Assembly: GCA_943329845.2 (NCBI GenBank)
Contig: CALQFM020000008.1
Location: 1-64,000 of the forward strand
Direction: 5' to 3'
Length of the DNA stretch: 64,000 nucleotides
From: Candidatus Kuenenia stuttgartensis
GTDB taxonomy: Bacteria > Pseudomonadota > Alphaproteobacteria > SMXS01
The notes under the pieces are model-generated. The model ran no database searches. It saw only the letters and a list, made by a program, of their open reading frames with translations, and was not told the DNA's origin. The stretch's first letter is position 1, and each line of letters starts with the position of its first letter. Shown here one piece after another: positions 40,821 to 54,064 of the stretch. Both the position numbers and the translations under genes were made by a program.

Positions 40821-42069
40821 TCCGGCCGGGCGCATCGCCGCCCAGGGGCTCGGGTTGCCGCGCATGGCGCTGGGCGGGATCGGCCGCCTGCTCAGCCGCG
40901 CCGGGGAGGCGCAGCTCTTCGCCTTCATCGACCGCCACCTGGAAGCCGGCATCCTCACCGTCGAGGTGCCGTCGGGCGAACGCCGTACCTTCAGCGGCGC
41001 GGCGCCCGGGCCCGAGGCGGACCTGCATTTCCGTGACTGGGACGCGCTGAAGCGCCTGTTCGGCGCCGGCAGCGTGGGATTCGCCGATTCCTATATCGCC
41101 GGTCACTGGGAAACCACCGACCTCGCCGCGCTGATCGAGCTGGCGGCCCGCAACCGCCTGGGCGCCCGTCGCGAGATCCAGGGCCACAAGCTGTCACAGG
41201 CGCTGCAGCGGCTGGCGCACTCGGTGCGGCCCAACTCGCGAAAGGGCAGCCGGCGCAACATCGCTGCCCATTACGACCTGGGCAACGAGTTCTACACCTC
41301 CTGGCTCGACGATACGGTCACCTATTCCTCGGGCGTGTTCCCGACCGAGGACACGACGCTCGAGGAAGCCCAGCACCACAAGTACCGCCGCCTGCTCGAC
41401 ATGATCGACCCGAAGCCGGGCGAGCGGCTGCTGGAAATCGGCTGCGGCTGGGGTGGTTTCGCCGAGTTCGCGGCGCGCGAGCGCGGCGTCGACGTCACCT
41501 CCATCACCATCTCCCAGGAACAGCACCGCTATGCCAGCGAGCGCATCCAGCGCGCCGGCCTTGGCAACCAGGTGTCGGTCCAGCTCGTCGACTACCGCGA
41601 CGTGCAGGGCAAGTTCGATCATCTGGCGTCGATCGAGATGTTCGAGGCCGTGGGCGAGAAATACTGGCCGGCGTTCTTCGACAAGGTGGCCCAGACCGTG
41701 CGCCCGGGCGGCCGCGCCGCGCTGCAGGTCATCACGATCCGCGACGACGCCTACGAATCCTACCGGCGCCGGCCCGACTTCATCCAGACCCACATCTTTC
41801 CCGGCGGCATGCTGCCGTCGCTCAAGGTGTTCCGCGAGCAGGTGGGGCGGGCCGGATTGAAGGTGCTGAACGAAGCGTTCTATGCCGACCACTACGCCCG
41901 CACCTTGCGGCTGTGGCGGGAGCGGTTCGAGACCGCCGCCGAAGGCCTGCGCTTCGACGGCCTGGACGACCGGTTCCGCCGGCTTTGGCGTTACTACCTG
42001 GCCTATTGCGAAGGCGGCTTCCGCGCAAAGACCATCGACGTCATGCAGGTCTCGCTGACGCGGGAGTAG
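40792..42069 (+). CDS. cyclopropane-fatty-acyl-phospholipid synthase family methyltransferase
   Basis: A 425-residue SAM-dependent enzyme that methylates or cyclopropanates double bonds of membrane phospholipid chains. The SAM motif is LLEIGCGWGGFAEFA; NIAAHYDLGNEFYTSWLDDT and FIQTHIFPGGMLPS are family hallmarks. It might make cyclopropane or 11-methyl/furan fatty acid precursors; sequence alone does not tell. I chose ATG 40792 with GGGG eight bases upstream; GTG 40786 is possible. Its stop lies one base from the convergent chrR stop. Confidence 0.9.
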   Translation: MNQFMLPDRSPAGRIAAQGLGLPRMALGGIGRLLSRAGEAQLFAFIDRHLEAGILTVEVPSGERRTFSGAAPGPEADLHFRDWDALKRLFGAGSVGFADSYIAGHWETTDLAALIELAARNRLGARREIQGHKLSQALQRLAHSVRPNSRKGSRRNIAAHYDLGNEFYTSWLDDTVTYSSGVFPTEDTTLEEAQHHKYRRLLDMIDPKPGERLLEIGCGWGGFAEFAARERGVDVTSITISQEQHRYASERIQRAGLGNQVSVQLVDYRDVQGKFDHLASIEMFEAVGEKYWPAFFDKVAQTVRPGGRAALQVITIRDDAYESYRRRPDFIQTHIFPGGMLPSLKVFREQVGRAGLKVLNEAFYADHYARTLRLWRERFETAAEGLRFDGLDDRFRRLWRYYLAYCEGGFRAKTIDVMQVSLTRE

Positions 42070-42070
42070 C

Positions 42071-42721
42071 CTAGAATCTGACCTTCGGATTGATGAACCG
42101 GCCCATCAGGCCGGTAAAGTGCATCGGCGCGTCCAGCACCGTGAGGCACAGGCAATCCTCGCCCTTGTCGGCGATCGGCCTGTGGCGCACCGAGCCGTCG
42201 CAGATCTGGAACGAGCCGGCGCGGTATTGCCCCGTCTCGTCATGGAACGAGCCTGACAGCACCACCGTATATTCCAGGCCTTCGTGCGTATGGTGCAGAA
42301 CACCATGCCCACCCCGGACGTGCAGCAGCGTCGCCCGGTAGCGACGGTCGGCCACGGGCAGCACCGCCTCGCGTACGTTGTTGCCCCACCGCTCCCACTG
42401 CAGGCCGTCCAGCCCCTTGGGGACATAGCGCCATAGTGGCGCGGGCAGCAAGCGGCGGGTCTCGGCGTCGAGCGGTGGCGAGGCGAACCCGGTCCACGCC
42501 GGGGCGCCGTCGAGCCGGTCGAGCGTCGCGGCCAGCAGGTCCTCGGACACCGCTTCCGGCTCGACACCGGCGAAAAGGGCGCCGCCCGTCGCTTCGAGCA
42601 GGCGCATTTCGGCGCGCGCGGCCGGGTCCAGGGCCAGCTTGGTTGCGGCGGCGAGGGCGGGGCCTTCCGGCAGCGCGCCGCTCGCATAGTCCATCAGCAG
42701 CAGGTCCAGGTCGGCGGTCAT
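42071..42721 (-). CDS. chrR: ChrR-family anti-sigma factor lacking the N-terminal zinc site
   Basis: A 216-residue anti-sigma protein with a C-terminal cupin. The cupin metal ligands are kept: H144-x-H146, E150 and H180, in HHTHEGLEYT and SVRHRP. In R. sphaeroides ChrR the N-terminal sigma-binding domain holds zinc through two His and a CxxC (from memory H6, H31, C35, C38). Here residues 1-130 contain no His or Cys at all; the matching stretch reads ATKLALDPAARAEM. The domain still has DYASGALPEG, so it is recognisably homologous. It is coupled to rpoE by a 4-base overlap. Confidence 0.9.
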   Translation of the reverse strand: MTADLDLLLMDYASGALPEGPALAAATKLALDPAARAEMRLLEATGGALFAGVEPEAVSEDLLAATLDRLDGAPAWTGFASPPLDAETRRLLPAPLWRYVPKGLDGLQWERWGNNVREAVLPVADRRYRATLLHVRGGHGVLHHTHEGLEYTVVLSGSFHDETGQYRAGSFQICDGSVRHRPIADKGEDCLCLTVLDAPMHFTGLMGRFINPKVRF

Positions 42722-43365
42722 GGCAGGTGCTCCCCGATCATGCCGCGCAGCCGGGCCAGCGCGAGCCGGATGCGCGACTTGACCGTGCCCAGCGGCAGGC
42801 CCAGCTCGACCGAGATGACGCCGTGGGACTTGTCCTCGAAGAATGCCAGCATCAGCACCTGACGCTGGTCGGCGGGCAGCAGGGCGATGGAGCCGCGCAG
42901 GTCGGCCGATGCCTGCGCCAGCGCCATTCGTGCGTCGGGCGAGGGTTCGTCATCGATGGCGATGTCGAGCGGATCGATTTCGGGCCGCACCTGCCGCCGC
43001 AGCATGTCGATCCTCTTGTTGCGGGCGATGGTGAATATCCAGGTCGACAGCGCGGCGCGCGCCGGATCGAACTGCTCGGCCTTGTTCCAGACGGTAATCA
43101 TGGCTTCCTGGACGATTTCCTCGGCGGTTTCGGGGTCGGCGCCGCCGCGCATCATGAATGCCTTCAGGCGCGGCGCGAAATGCTGGAACAGCTCGATGAA
43201 GGCACCGCGGTCCCGTTGGCAGGCGATCCGGCCCACAAGCGCTTCGAGACGCCTGGCCTGTTCCGGAGACGTGACGGTCCGTTGTTGCATACGTCTTTTA
43301 CTTCCCGTGCGTCGCCAGGGTGCGGGCGCCGGGCCGATGGTAGAGATTGCGGCTTGTTGTGTCAT
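42718..43365 (-). CDS. rpoE: ECF sigma factor RpoE (ChrR-partner type)
   Basis: A 215-residue extracytoplasmic-function sigma factor. Region 2 is FIELFQHFAPRLKAFMMRGG with ETAEEIVQEAMITVW and TWIFTIARNKRIDMLRR; region 4 is LLPADQRQVLMLAFF with GLPLGTVKSRIRLALARLR. The neighbouring chrR identifies the group that responds to singlet oxygen. I chose ATG 43365 because GGAGG lies five bases upstream; an internal ATG at 43290 would give a 190-residue protein of more usual length. It is divergent from mscS. Confidence 0.92.
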   Translation of the reverse strand: MTQQAAISTIGPAPAPWRRTGSKRRMQQRTVTSPEQARRLEALVGRIACQRDRGAFIELFQHFAPRLKAFMMRGGADPETAEEIVQEAMITVWNKAEQFDPARAALSTWIFTIARNKRIDMLRRQVRPEIDPLDIAIDDEPSPDARMALAQASADLRGSIALLPADQRQVLMLAFFEDKSHGVISVELGLPLGTVKSRIRLALARLRGMIGEHLP

Positions 43366-43382
43366 CTGTGCCTCCACGCCGT

Positions 43383-43412
43383 GTGATACGTGCATGGCGG
43401 CCCGGCGGATCA
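43383..43412 (-). promoter_or_regulatory. candidate ECF-type promoter of rpoE-chrR
   Basis: On the minus strand TGATCC (43412-43407) is followed after 18 bp by TATCAC (43388-43383). TGATCC is the -35 box I recall for Rhodobacter RpoE, so autoregulation is plausible. The leader before ATG 43365 would be only about 11 nt, close to the ribosome-binding site, which lowers confidence; it would fit better if ATG 43290 were the real start. Confidence 0.3.
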
Positions 43413-43479
43413 AAGCGCACCTTTTCGGCCTCGCGGACGTTATGTCCTGTCGATCCGAATACGCATTGGAAGGCTGGGA

Positions 43480-44634
43480 ATGGACCGGGTGCATGATTTC
43501 TGGACGCTGACGGTGGACGTGTGGAACCACGGCCTTCTCGGCACCACCGTGGGCGACATCCTGATCGCCATCGCCATCGTGGTGCTCGCGGTGTTCGTGC
43601 GGCGGCTGTTCTCGCACATCGTCATCGCCAATCTGAGGCGGGCGACCGCGCGCACCCAGAACCGCTTCGACGACGTGGTGCTGGAGGCGATCGCGCCGCC
43701 GCTGCGGCTGGTGCCGGTGATCCTCGGACTTTACCTGGCGTTCCGCTTCCTCGATCCGTCGCCGAAATACTGGGTGACGCTCGAGTTGATCATCCGGTCG
43801 CTGGTCGCGTTCACCATTTTCTGGGCGATCCACCGTGCCATCCTGCCGCTCAGCCGGGTGATCCGGCCGCTGCAGGACGTGCTGGGCGCGGCAACGGTCG
43901 ACTGGGTGGTCAAGGCCCTGCGCCTAGTCATCGCCTTCATCGGCGCCGCCATCGTTCTCGAGATGTGGGGCATCCAGGTGGGTCCGCTGCTCGCGGGCCT
44001 CGGCCTGTTCGGCGTCGCCGTGGCGCTGGGCGCGCAGGATCTGTTCAAGAACCTGATCGCCGGCATGGCGATTCTCAGCGAGAAGCGTTTCAACAAGGGC
44101 GAAATCGTCTCTGTCGACGGGCTGGAGGGCACGGTGGAGACCATCGGCTTCCGCTCGACCTCGATCCGCCGCGGCGACAAGGCGCCGGTGTTCCTGCCAA
44201 ACTCGAAACTGGCCGACGGCGCCGTCGCCAACCTCAGCCGTTTCACCGCGCGGCAGATCAACTGGAAGATCAGCCTGGATCATCGCGTGACCGTGGCCGA
44301 GCTCCGCGCCGTCCGGCAGGAGATCGAGGACTATATCAGGGGTGGCGATGCGTTCTCGAAGGACGGCATCGTCGTGCGGATCGACAGCCTGACCACGTCC
44401 AGCATCGAGATGACCGTGCAGTGCTTCACCGCCACGCCTGACGCCGGCAAATGGCAGCTCGCCAAGGAAGAGCTGGCGCTGCGCATCAAGGAGATCGTCG
44501 AGGAGGAAGGCGCCGGCTTCGCGTCGCCCACCCAGGCGCTGACGCTCACCACCGCCCGGCCGATCGTGGACGAGGAGGAGGACTTGCCGGCGGGCCGCCA
44601 GACGCCGCCGCAGCGGAACCCCGCGCCGAATTGA
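43480..44634 (+). CDS. MscS-family mechanosensitive ion channel
   Basis: A 384-residue membrane protein. About four or five hydrophobic helices fill residues 20-190, including the pore-lining helix GPLLAGLGLFGVAVALGAQD with its Gly/Ala pattern, then the beta domain NKGEIVSVDGLEGTVETIG with FLPNSKLADG. The acidic C-terminal tail is hydrophilic. It opens under membrane tension to release solutes. ATG 43480 follows GGGA. It is divergent from rpoE and its stop is next to the convergent dipeptidase stop. Confidence 0.92.
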   Translation: MDRVHDFWTLTVDVWNHGLLGTTVGDILIAIAIVVLAVFVRRLFSHIVIANLRRATARTQNRFDDVVLEAIAPPLRLVPVILGLYLAFRFLDPSPKYWVTLELIIRSLVAFTIFWAIHRAILPLSRVIRPLQDVLGAATVDWVVKALRLVIAFIGAAIVLEMWGIQVGPLLAGLGLFGVAVALGAQDLFKNLIAGMAILSEKRFNKGEIVSVDGLEGTVETIGFRSTSIRRGDKAPVFLPNSKLADGAVANLSRFTARQINWKISLDHRVTVAELRAVRQEIEDYIRGGDAFSKDGIVVRIDSLTTSSIEMTVQCFTATPDAGKWQLAKEELALRIKEIVEEEGAGFASPTQALTLTTARPIVDEEEDLPAGRQTPPQRNPAPN

Positions 44635-45966
44635 TCACTTCGAAGCGGCTGCCGCCTCCACCGCGCGCCACACGCGCAGCAGGTTGCCTCCCCACAGCCT
44701 GGCGATGTCCGCTTCCACATAGCCGCGCTTGAGCAGCTCGGCGGTGACGTTGCCGGTTTCCGAGGCGTCTTCCCAGCCGGCGATGCCGCCGCCGCCGCCG
44801 AAGTCGGAGGCGATGCCCACATGGTCGATGCCGACCAGCTTTACGGCGTAATCGATGTGATCCACCAGGTCGCTGACGCCGGCGCGGCCGTATTGGGCGT
44901 GCAGCGCCTTCAGCCGCGCCATGTAGGTCTTGCGCTGCTCGTCGGTGATCGCCTTCCACGCGGCCGGCGTGGTCAGGCCCAGTTCCTCGCGCAGCTGTTT
45001 CGTGGCGGCTGTTTTCTCGGGTTTCGGCGCGCGCAGATAGGCGTCGAACGCCACCACCTGGACCACGCCGCCCCTGGCGGCCAGTGCCTGCAACGCCTTG
45101 TCGCTGAGGTTGCGCGGAATGTCGTAGACGCCGCGCAGCGCCGAATGGGACGCGATCACCGGCGCCTTCGACGCCTCGATCGCCTGCAGCGTGGTCGCCT
45201 CCGAGCTGTGCGAGACGTCGACCATCACGCCCAGCCGGTTCATCTCGGCGATGGCCGCGCGCCCCATGCCGGTCAGGCCGCCATGGACTTCCTTCGACGC
45301 CTGGTCGAGCTGGCCCTGCAGGTTGGCGCTGTCGGCCAGGTGGTTGTCGCCCGAATGGGTCAGCGACATGTAGCGGGCGCCGCGCCGGTAAAACTCGGCG
45401 ATCTTCGAGGTGTCCGGCCCGGCCGGATAGAGATTTTCCACGCCGATGCACGACGCCAGCTTGCCTGCGCCGACGATGCGCTCCACGTCGGCCGGCGAGT
45501 AGGCCATCTCGATCTTTTCGGGATACTGCTCGGCCTGCCGGTGGATGGCGTCGAATTTCTGCACCGCCTGCTTGTACGCCTCGGCGTAACCCTCCGGCGT
45601 TTCCGGGCCCTGGCCCACATAGACGATGAAGAAGCCGGCATCGAGCTTGCCGTCGGCCATTTTCGGCAGATCCACCTGCATGTCGCCCTTCACGCCGGGA
45701 TCGTTCTTCGGCGTGGCGTAGTCGGCGGGAATGTCGATGTGGGTGTCGAGCGTCAGGATGCGCGCATGGATGTCGGCGGCTTCATCCGCGAAGGCGGGCG
45801 CGGACAACGCCACCATCATCGCCACCACGCCAACCAACCCTCTCCCTCTGGGAGAGGGCAGGGTGAGGGGCGTTGCCGATGCAAGGCTGCGGCGGAGCGT
45901 ATGACGGGCATCGCCCCTCACCCTGACCCTCTCCCAGAGGGAGAGGGAACCTGTGGCGATGCGCAT
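44635..45966 (-). CDS. membrane dipeptidase (renal dipeptidase family) with repeat-interrupted leader
   Basis: A 443-residue frame of the M19 dipeptidase family. Zinc ligands are visible: HxD in TLDTHIDIP, Glu in IGVENLYPAG, His in VDVSHSS and IASHSALRG, Asp in GIASDFGG. ATG 45966 has GAGGGG seven bases upstream and starts MRIATG. Residues 7-43 are then encoded by a palindromic repeat pair (SLSLWERVRVRG ... TLPSPRGRG), after which the hydrophobic core LVGVVAMMVALSAPAFA resumes. The repeat thus splits an old signal peptide. A GTG at 45828 would bypass the insert and give 397 residues. Confidence 0.85.
   Translation of the reverse strand: MRIATGSLSLWERVRVRGDARHTLRRSLASATPLTLPSPRGRGLVGVVAMMVALSAPAFADEAADIHARILTLDTHIDIPADYATPKNDPGVKGDMQVDLPKMADGKLDAGFFIVYVGQGPETPEGYAEAYKQAVQKFDAIHRQAEQYPEKIEMAYSPADVERIVGAGKLASCIGVENLYPAGPDTSKIAEFYRRGARYMSLTHSGDNHLADSANLQGQLDQASKEVHGGLTGMGRAAIAEMNRLGVMVDVSHSSEATTLQAIEASKAPVIASHSALRGVYDIPRNLSDKALQALAARGGVVQVVAFDAYLRAPKPEKTAATKQLREELGLTTPAAWKAITDEQRKTYMARLKALHAQYGRAGVSDLVDHIDYAVKLVGIDHVGIASDFGGGGGIAGWEDASETGNVTAELLKRGYVEADIARLWGGNLLRVWRAVEAAAASK
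45838..45947. repeat. inverted pair of palindromic repeats (REPIN-like)
   Basis: Unit 1 (45838-45872, 35 bp) starts CCCTCTCCCTCTGGGAGAGG and continues with CAGGGTGAGGGGCG or close to it. Unit 2 (45912-45947, 36 bp) is its reverse complement except for one extra base. The units are 39 bp apart and each contains a hairpin-forming core. The layout, two inverted REP units making a 110-bp element, matches REPINs. The frame stays open through the insert and adds 37 residues to the dipeptidase leader. Confidence 0.8.
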
Positions 45967-46055
45967 CCTGTTTCCCCTCATGCCAATGTTCCGACGCTAT
46001 CGCCGCGCCCGGCCGCGCGCAACGTGTTAGGCTATACAAAACAACGGGGACAGCC

Positions 46056-47075
46056 ATGGACGGCAACACCAACCGCAACTGGGTGCTGGCGCGCCGGCCC
46101 GAAGGCGACGATTTCGAGAGCGCGCTGGAGTTCCACCTTCACGGCAACATCCCGACGCCGGCCGATGGCCAGGTGCTGGTGAAGGCGCTCTACCTATCGA
46201 TGGACGCGGGCACCCGCATGTGGATGGGGCCGCGCACCGATGGCTATCAACCTCCTGTGCCGGTCGGCACGCCGATGGCCGGCATGATGATCGGCGAGGT
46301 GGTGGAGTCGCGGCACAAGGATTTCGCCATCGGCGACCGGCTACGCACCTTCGGCCACTGGGCCGACTATTCGCTGGCCAGCGAGCAGTCGGGCCTGTTC
46401 CAGAAGCTGCCGGTGGAGGACGACATCGACCTGCCGGCCTACCTGGCCATGGGCGGCCCCAATGGCTGGACCGCCTATGCTGGCATCGTCGACGTGGGCA
46501 AGGCCAAGAAGGGCGAGACCGTCGTGGTCTCGGCCGCCGCGGGCGCCACGGGATCGCTGGCCGGGCAGGTAGCGCGCAATCTGGGTTGCAGGGTCATCGG
46601 CCTCACCAGCCGCGAGGACAAGTGCCGCTGGCTGACCGAGGAGCTGGGCTTCGACCACGCCATCAACTACCGCCAGCAGAACCTGTCGCACGAATTGAAC
46701 GTGCTGTGCCCGGGCGGCGTCGACGTCTATTTCGACAATGTGGGCGGCGCGGTGCTGGATACGATCATGGGCCACATGGCCATGTATGCCCGCATCGCCA
46801 TCTGCGGCCTAGTGTCGCAATACGCCGACACGGAAAAGAAGCCCGGCCCGAGCAATTTCGACCAGCTGCTGATGAAGCGCGCCACGGTGCAGGGCTTCTT
46901 CTCGCCCGACTTTTTCAGCCAGTGCGGCGAGATCGAGAAGACGCTGATGGACTGGCACCGCGCCGGCAAGTTCACCTACAACGTCGAGCTGGTCGATGGC
47001 CTCGAGAACACGCTGAAAGCCTATCACCGCCTGTTCGACGGCTCGAACATGGGCAAGGTGATGGTGAGGGTTTAG
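46056..47075 (+). CDS. NADP-dependent medium-chain oxidoreductase (CurA / LTB4 dehydrogenase type)
   Basis: A 339-residue zinc-free medium-chain reductase that reduces alpha,beta-unsaturated ketones with NADPH. It starts NRNWVLARRPEGDDF and has the nucleotide motif SAAAGATGSLAGQVA, then DVYFDNVGGAVLD. None of the zinc-binding Cys of alcohol dehydrogenases is present. ATG 46056 has GGGGA upstream. It stands alone, divergent from the dipeptidase. Confidence 0.92.
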   Translation: MDGNTNRNWVLARRPEGDDFESALEFHLHGNIPTPADGQVLVKALYLSMDAGTRMWMGPRTDGYQPPVPVGTPMAGMMIGEVVESRHKDFAIGDRLRTFGHWADYSLASEQSGLFQKLPVEDDIDLPAYLAMGGPNGWTAYAGIVDVGKAKKGETVVVSAAAGATGSLAGQVARNLGCRVIGLTSREDKCRWLTEELGFDHAINYRQQNLSHELNVLCPGGVDVYFDNVGGAVLDTIMGHMAMYARIAICGLVSQYADTEKKPGPSNFDQLLMKRATVQGFFSPDFFSQCGEIEKTLMDWHRAGKFTYNVELVDGLENTLKAYHRLFDGSNMGKVMVRV

Positions 47076-47082
47076 CTGCCGA

Positions 47083-47607
47083 TTAGCCCGGCCCGATTTC
47101 CCGTCCCGCCGCCACGGCCTCTTCCGTCGCCTTGCGCATCTTCTGGCCGTCATAGCCGATGCGCTTGACCGGGGTCACTTTCAGGACGCGGCGGTTGGGG
47201 GTGTCGTTCAGCTTCACGAACAGCTTCTGGGCTTCCTCGTCGCCGCCGCGCAGGCGCTTGGCGAGCAGCGGCAGGAACCAGTCGATGGTGGCCTGGTCCT
47301 TGAACACCTCGCAGGTGCCCTTGTAGGTCAGCGCCCGGCTGGCGAGGGTGCTGGTGCCCTTGCTGGTGATGGCGATGGACACGCGCGGGTCGCGCTCGAC
47401 GGCCTGCACGCGCACCCGGAGCGAGGACACCGACAGCCAGAAACAGCCCTTCTCGAAGATGTAGGACATGATCACGCCCACGGGCCAGCCTTCCTTGGTC
47501 GACCACATAAAGGTGCATTCGTTCTGCGCCGCGATAAGCTCGCGCTCGGCGTCCTCGTCCAGGGTGTAGCCGCCGACATAGTCGTAGTTGAAAGGCTTCT
47601 CGCTCAT
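47083..47607 (-). CDS. pyridoxamine 5'-phosphate oxidase-family protein
   Basis: A 174-residue split-barrel flavin- or F420-binding type protein. It has ECTFMWSTKEGWPVGVIMSYI and RVRVQAVERDPRVSIAITSK, as in general-stress-type PNPOx-like proteins rather than true PdxH. ATG 47607 follows GGAGAG. The likely role is reduction of an unknown small molecule or binding of FMN/haem. It is convergent with the reductase gene. Confidence 0.8.
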   Translation of the reverse strand: MSEKPFNYDYVGGYTLDEDAERELIAAQNECTFMWSTKEGWPVGVIMSYIFEKGCFWLSVSSLRVRVQAVERDPRVSIAITSKGTSTLASRALTYKGTCEVFKDQATIDWFLPLLAKRLRGGDEEAQKLFVKLNDTPNRRVLKVTPVKRIGYDGQKMRKATEEAVAAGREIGPG

Positions 47608-47712
47608 GGTTCTCTCCCCTTGGTCGTGGAGAGTGTACCGGCTGTCGGGCTTCCCGTGCCATCCCTGAGTCGCCATTTCCGCGCCGCCGCCGCCATATGG
47701 TTCCCTGGCGCC

Positions 47713-47973
47713 TCAGTCTCCGCTTCGAAAATCGTCGAGGACGCGGGCGTCGTCCAGCATGGGCTCGCGGCGGTCTTCCCAGGTGGCGCTGTCTGCGATC
47801 ATCTCGTGGGCAGCTTCCGCCCCGATGCCGAAGATCAGGGCGACCAGGGCGCGTGCATCGCCGAAGTCGTCGGCGGCTGCCCGGATGATCGCGAGGACCT
47901 CTTCGGTTTCCGCCCCGTCCGCGAGCATGTCGCGCAAGGCGCGCACCAGATCGGCGCGCTGGGCTTCATCCAT
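47713..47973 (-). CDS. small hypothetical protein downstream of gltD
   Basis: An 86-residue acidic, mainly helical protein (MDEAQRADLVRALRDML ... ATWEDRREPMLDDARVLDDF). I do not recognise a family. ATG 47973 lies 6 bp after the gltD stop with no clear ribosome-binding site, so it would depend on coupling to gltD. No membrane helix or Cys is present. It may be real because the frame is compact and ends normally. Confidence 0.55.
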   Translation of the reverse strand: MDEAQRADLVRALRDMLADGAETEEVLAIIRAAADDFGDARALVALIFGIGAEAAHEMIADSATWEDRREPMLDDARVLDDFRSGD

Positions 47974-47979
47974 GGTGGA

Positions 47980-49398
47980 TCAGCGCGGCAGCTCGGTCGA
48001 GCCCATCAGGTAGAGGTCCACGGCGCGGGCGGCCTGGCGGCCTTCGCGGATCGCCCAGACGACCAGCGACTGGCCGCGGCGCATGTCGCCGGCGGCGAAC
48101 ACCTTCCCGACCGACGACTGGTAGCGCACCGTGTCGGCGCCCACGTTGCCGCGCGGGTCGAGCGCCACGCCCAGCTGCTTCAGCATTCCCTCGTGCACCG
48201 GGCTGACGAAGCCCATGGCGAGCAGCACAAGGTCGGCCGCGATGCGGAACTCGGTGCCCGGGATGGGCTGCAGGCGATCGTCGACCCGGATGCAGTTCAG
48301 TCCGGTCACATGGCCGTTCTCGCCCTCGAAGCTCACCGTGTTCACCGCGAAGTCGCGGGCGGCGCCCTCGGCCTGCGACGACGAGGTGCGCATCTTCATC
48401 GGCCAGTTCGGCCATACCAGCGGCTTGTTCTCGCGCTCGGGCGGCTGCGGCATGATCTCGATCTGGGTCACCGACAGGGCGCCCTGGCGGAAGCTGGTGC
48501 CGATGCAGTCGGAGCCGGTGTCGCCGCCGCCGATGACGACCACATGCTTGCCGCCGGCCAGGATCTCCTTGACGTTACCGACGGGCTCGCTGCTTACGCG
48601 GCGGTTCTGCTGCGGCAGGAAGTCCATGGCGAACTCGATGCCGTCCAGCTCGCGGCCGGGAACCGGCAGGTCGCGGGCCTTCTCGGCGCCGCCGGTCAGC
48701 AGCACCGCGTCGAACTTCTTCATCAGGTCGTTGGCATCGATGTCGACGCCCACATGCACGCCGGTCTCGAACCTGACGCCCTCGGCCTCCATCTGCGCCA
48801 CGCGGCGGTCGATGATGTGCTTTTCCATCTTGAAGTCGGGGATGCCGTAACGGAGCAGGCCGCCGACCTTGCGGGCCTTCTCGTAAAGCGTCACGTCATG
48901 GCCGACGCGCGCGAGTTGCTGGGCGGCCGCCATGCCCGCCGGGCCGGAGCCGACGACCGCGACCTTCTTGCCGGTGCGGTAGGGCGCCGGGCGCGGCAGA
49001 ACCCAGCCTTCCTGGAAGGCCCGGTCGATGATCGCGCATTCGATGGTCTTGATGGTAACCGGCTTGTCGTCGATGTTCAGCGTGCACGACGCCTCGCATG
49101 GCGCCGGGCAGATGCGGCCGGTGAACTCGGGGAAGTTGTTGGTGGAATCCAGCGTGATGAACGCCTCCTTCCACTCGTTGCGGTACACCAGGTCGTTGAA
49201 GTCGGGGATGATGTTGTTGACCGGGCAGCCGTTGTGACAGAACGGAATGCCGCAATCCATGCAGCGCGCGGCCTGCTTGTTCAGGTCCTCGGGCGGCAGC
49301 GGGATGACGAAGTCGTTGTAGTGCTTCACCCGCTCCTCGACCGGGGCGTATTTGCGGTCGACGCGGTCGAATTCCTTGAAGCCGGTCGGCTTGCCCAT
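47980..49398 (-). CDS. gltD: glutamate synthase small (beta) subunit
   Basis: A 472-residue flavoprotein that passes electrons from NADPH to the large subunit. The N-terminal iron-sulfur Cys groups are [16 protein letters not shown] and CPAPCEASC. Two dinucleotide motifs follow: [17 protein letters not shown] and [13 protein letters not shown]. The C-terminus has [20 protein letters not shown]. The ATG at 49398 lies one base after the gltB stop, so they are coupled. Confidence 0.95.
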   Translation of the reverse strand: MGKPTGFKEFDRVDRKYAPVEERVKHYNDFVIPLPPEDLNKQAARCMDCGIPFCHNGCPVNNIIPDFNDLVYRNEWKEAFITLDSTNNFPEFTGRICPAPCEASCTLNIDDKPVTIKTIECAIIDRAFQEGWVLPRPAPYRTGKKVAVVGSGPAGMAAAQQLARVGHDVTLYEKARKVGGLLRYGIPDFKMEKHIIDRRVAQMEAEGVRFETGVHVGVDIDANDLMKKFDAVLLTGGAEKARDLPVPGRELDGIEFAMDFLPQQNRRVSSEPVGNVKEILAGGKHVVVIGGGDTGSDCIGTSFRQGALSVTQIEIMPQPPERENKPLVWPNWPMKMRTSSSQAEGAARDFAVNTVSFEGENGHVTGLNCIRVDDRLQPIPGTEFRIAADLVLLAMGFVSPVHEGMLKQLGVALDPRGNVGADTVRYQSSVGKVFAAGDMRRGQSLVVWAIREGRQAARAVDLYLMGSTELPR

Positions 49399-49399
49399 G

Positions 49400-54064
<4,665 letters not shown>

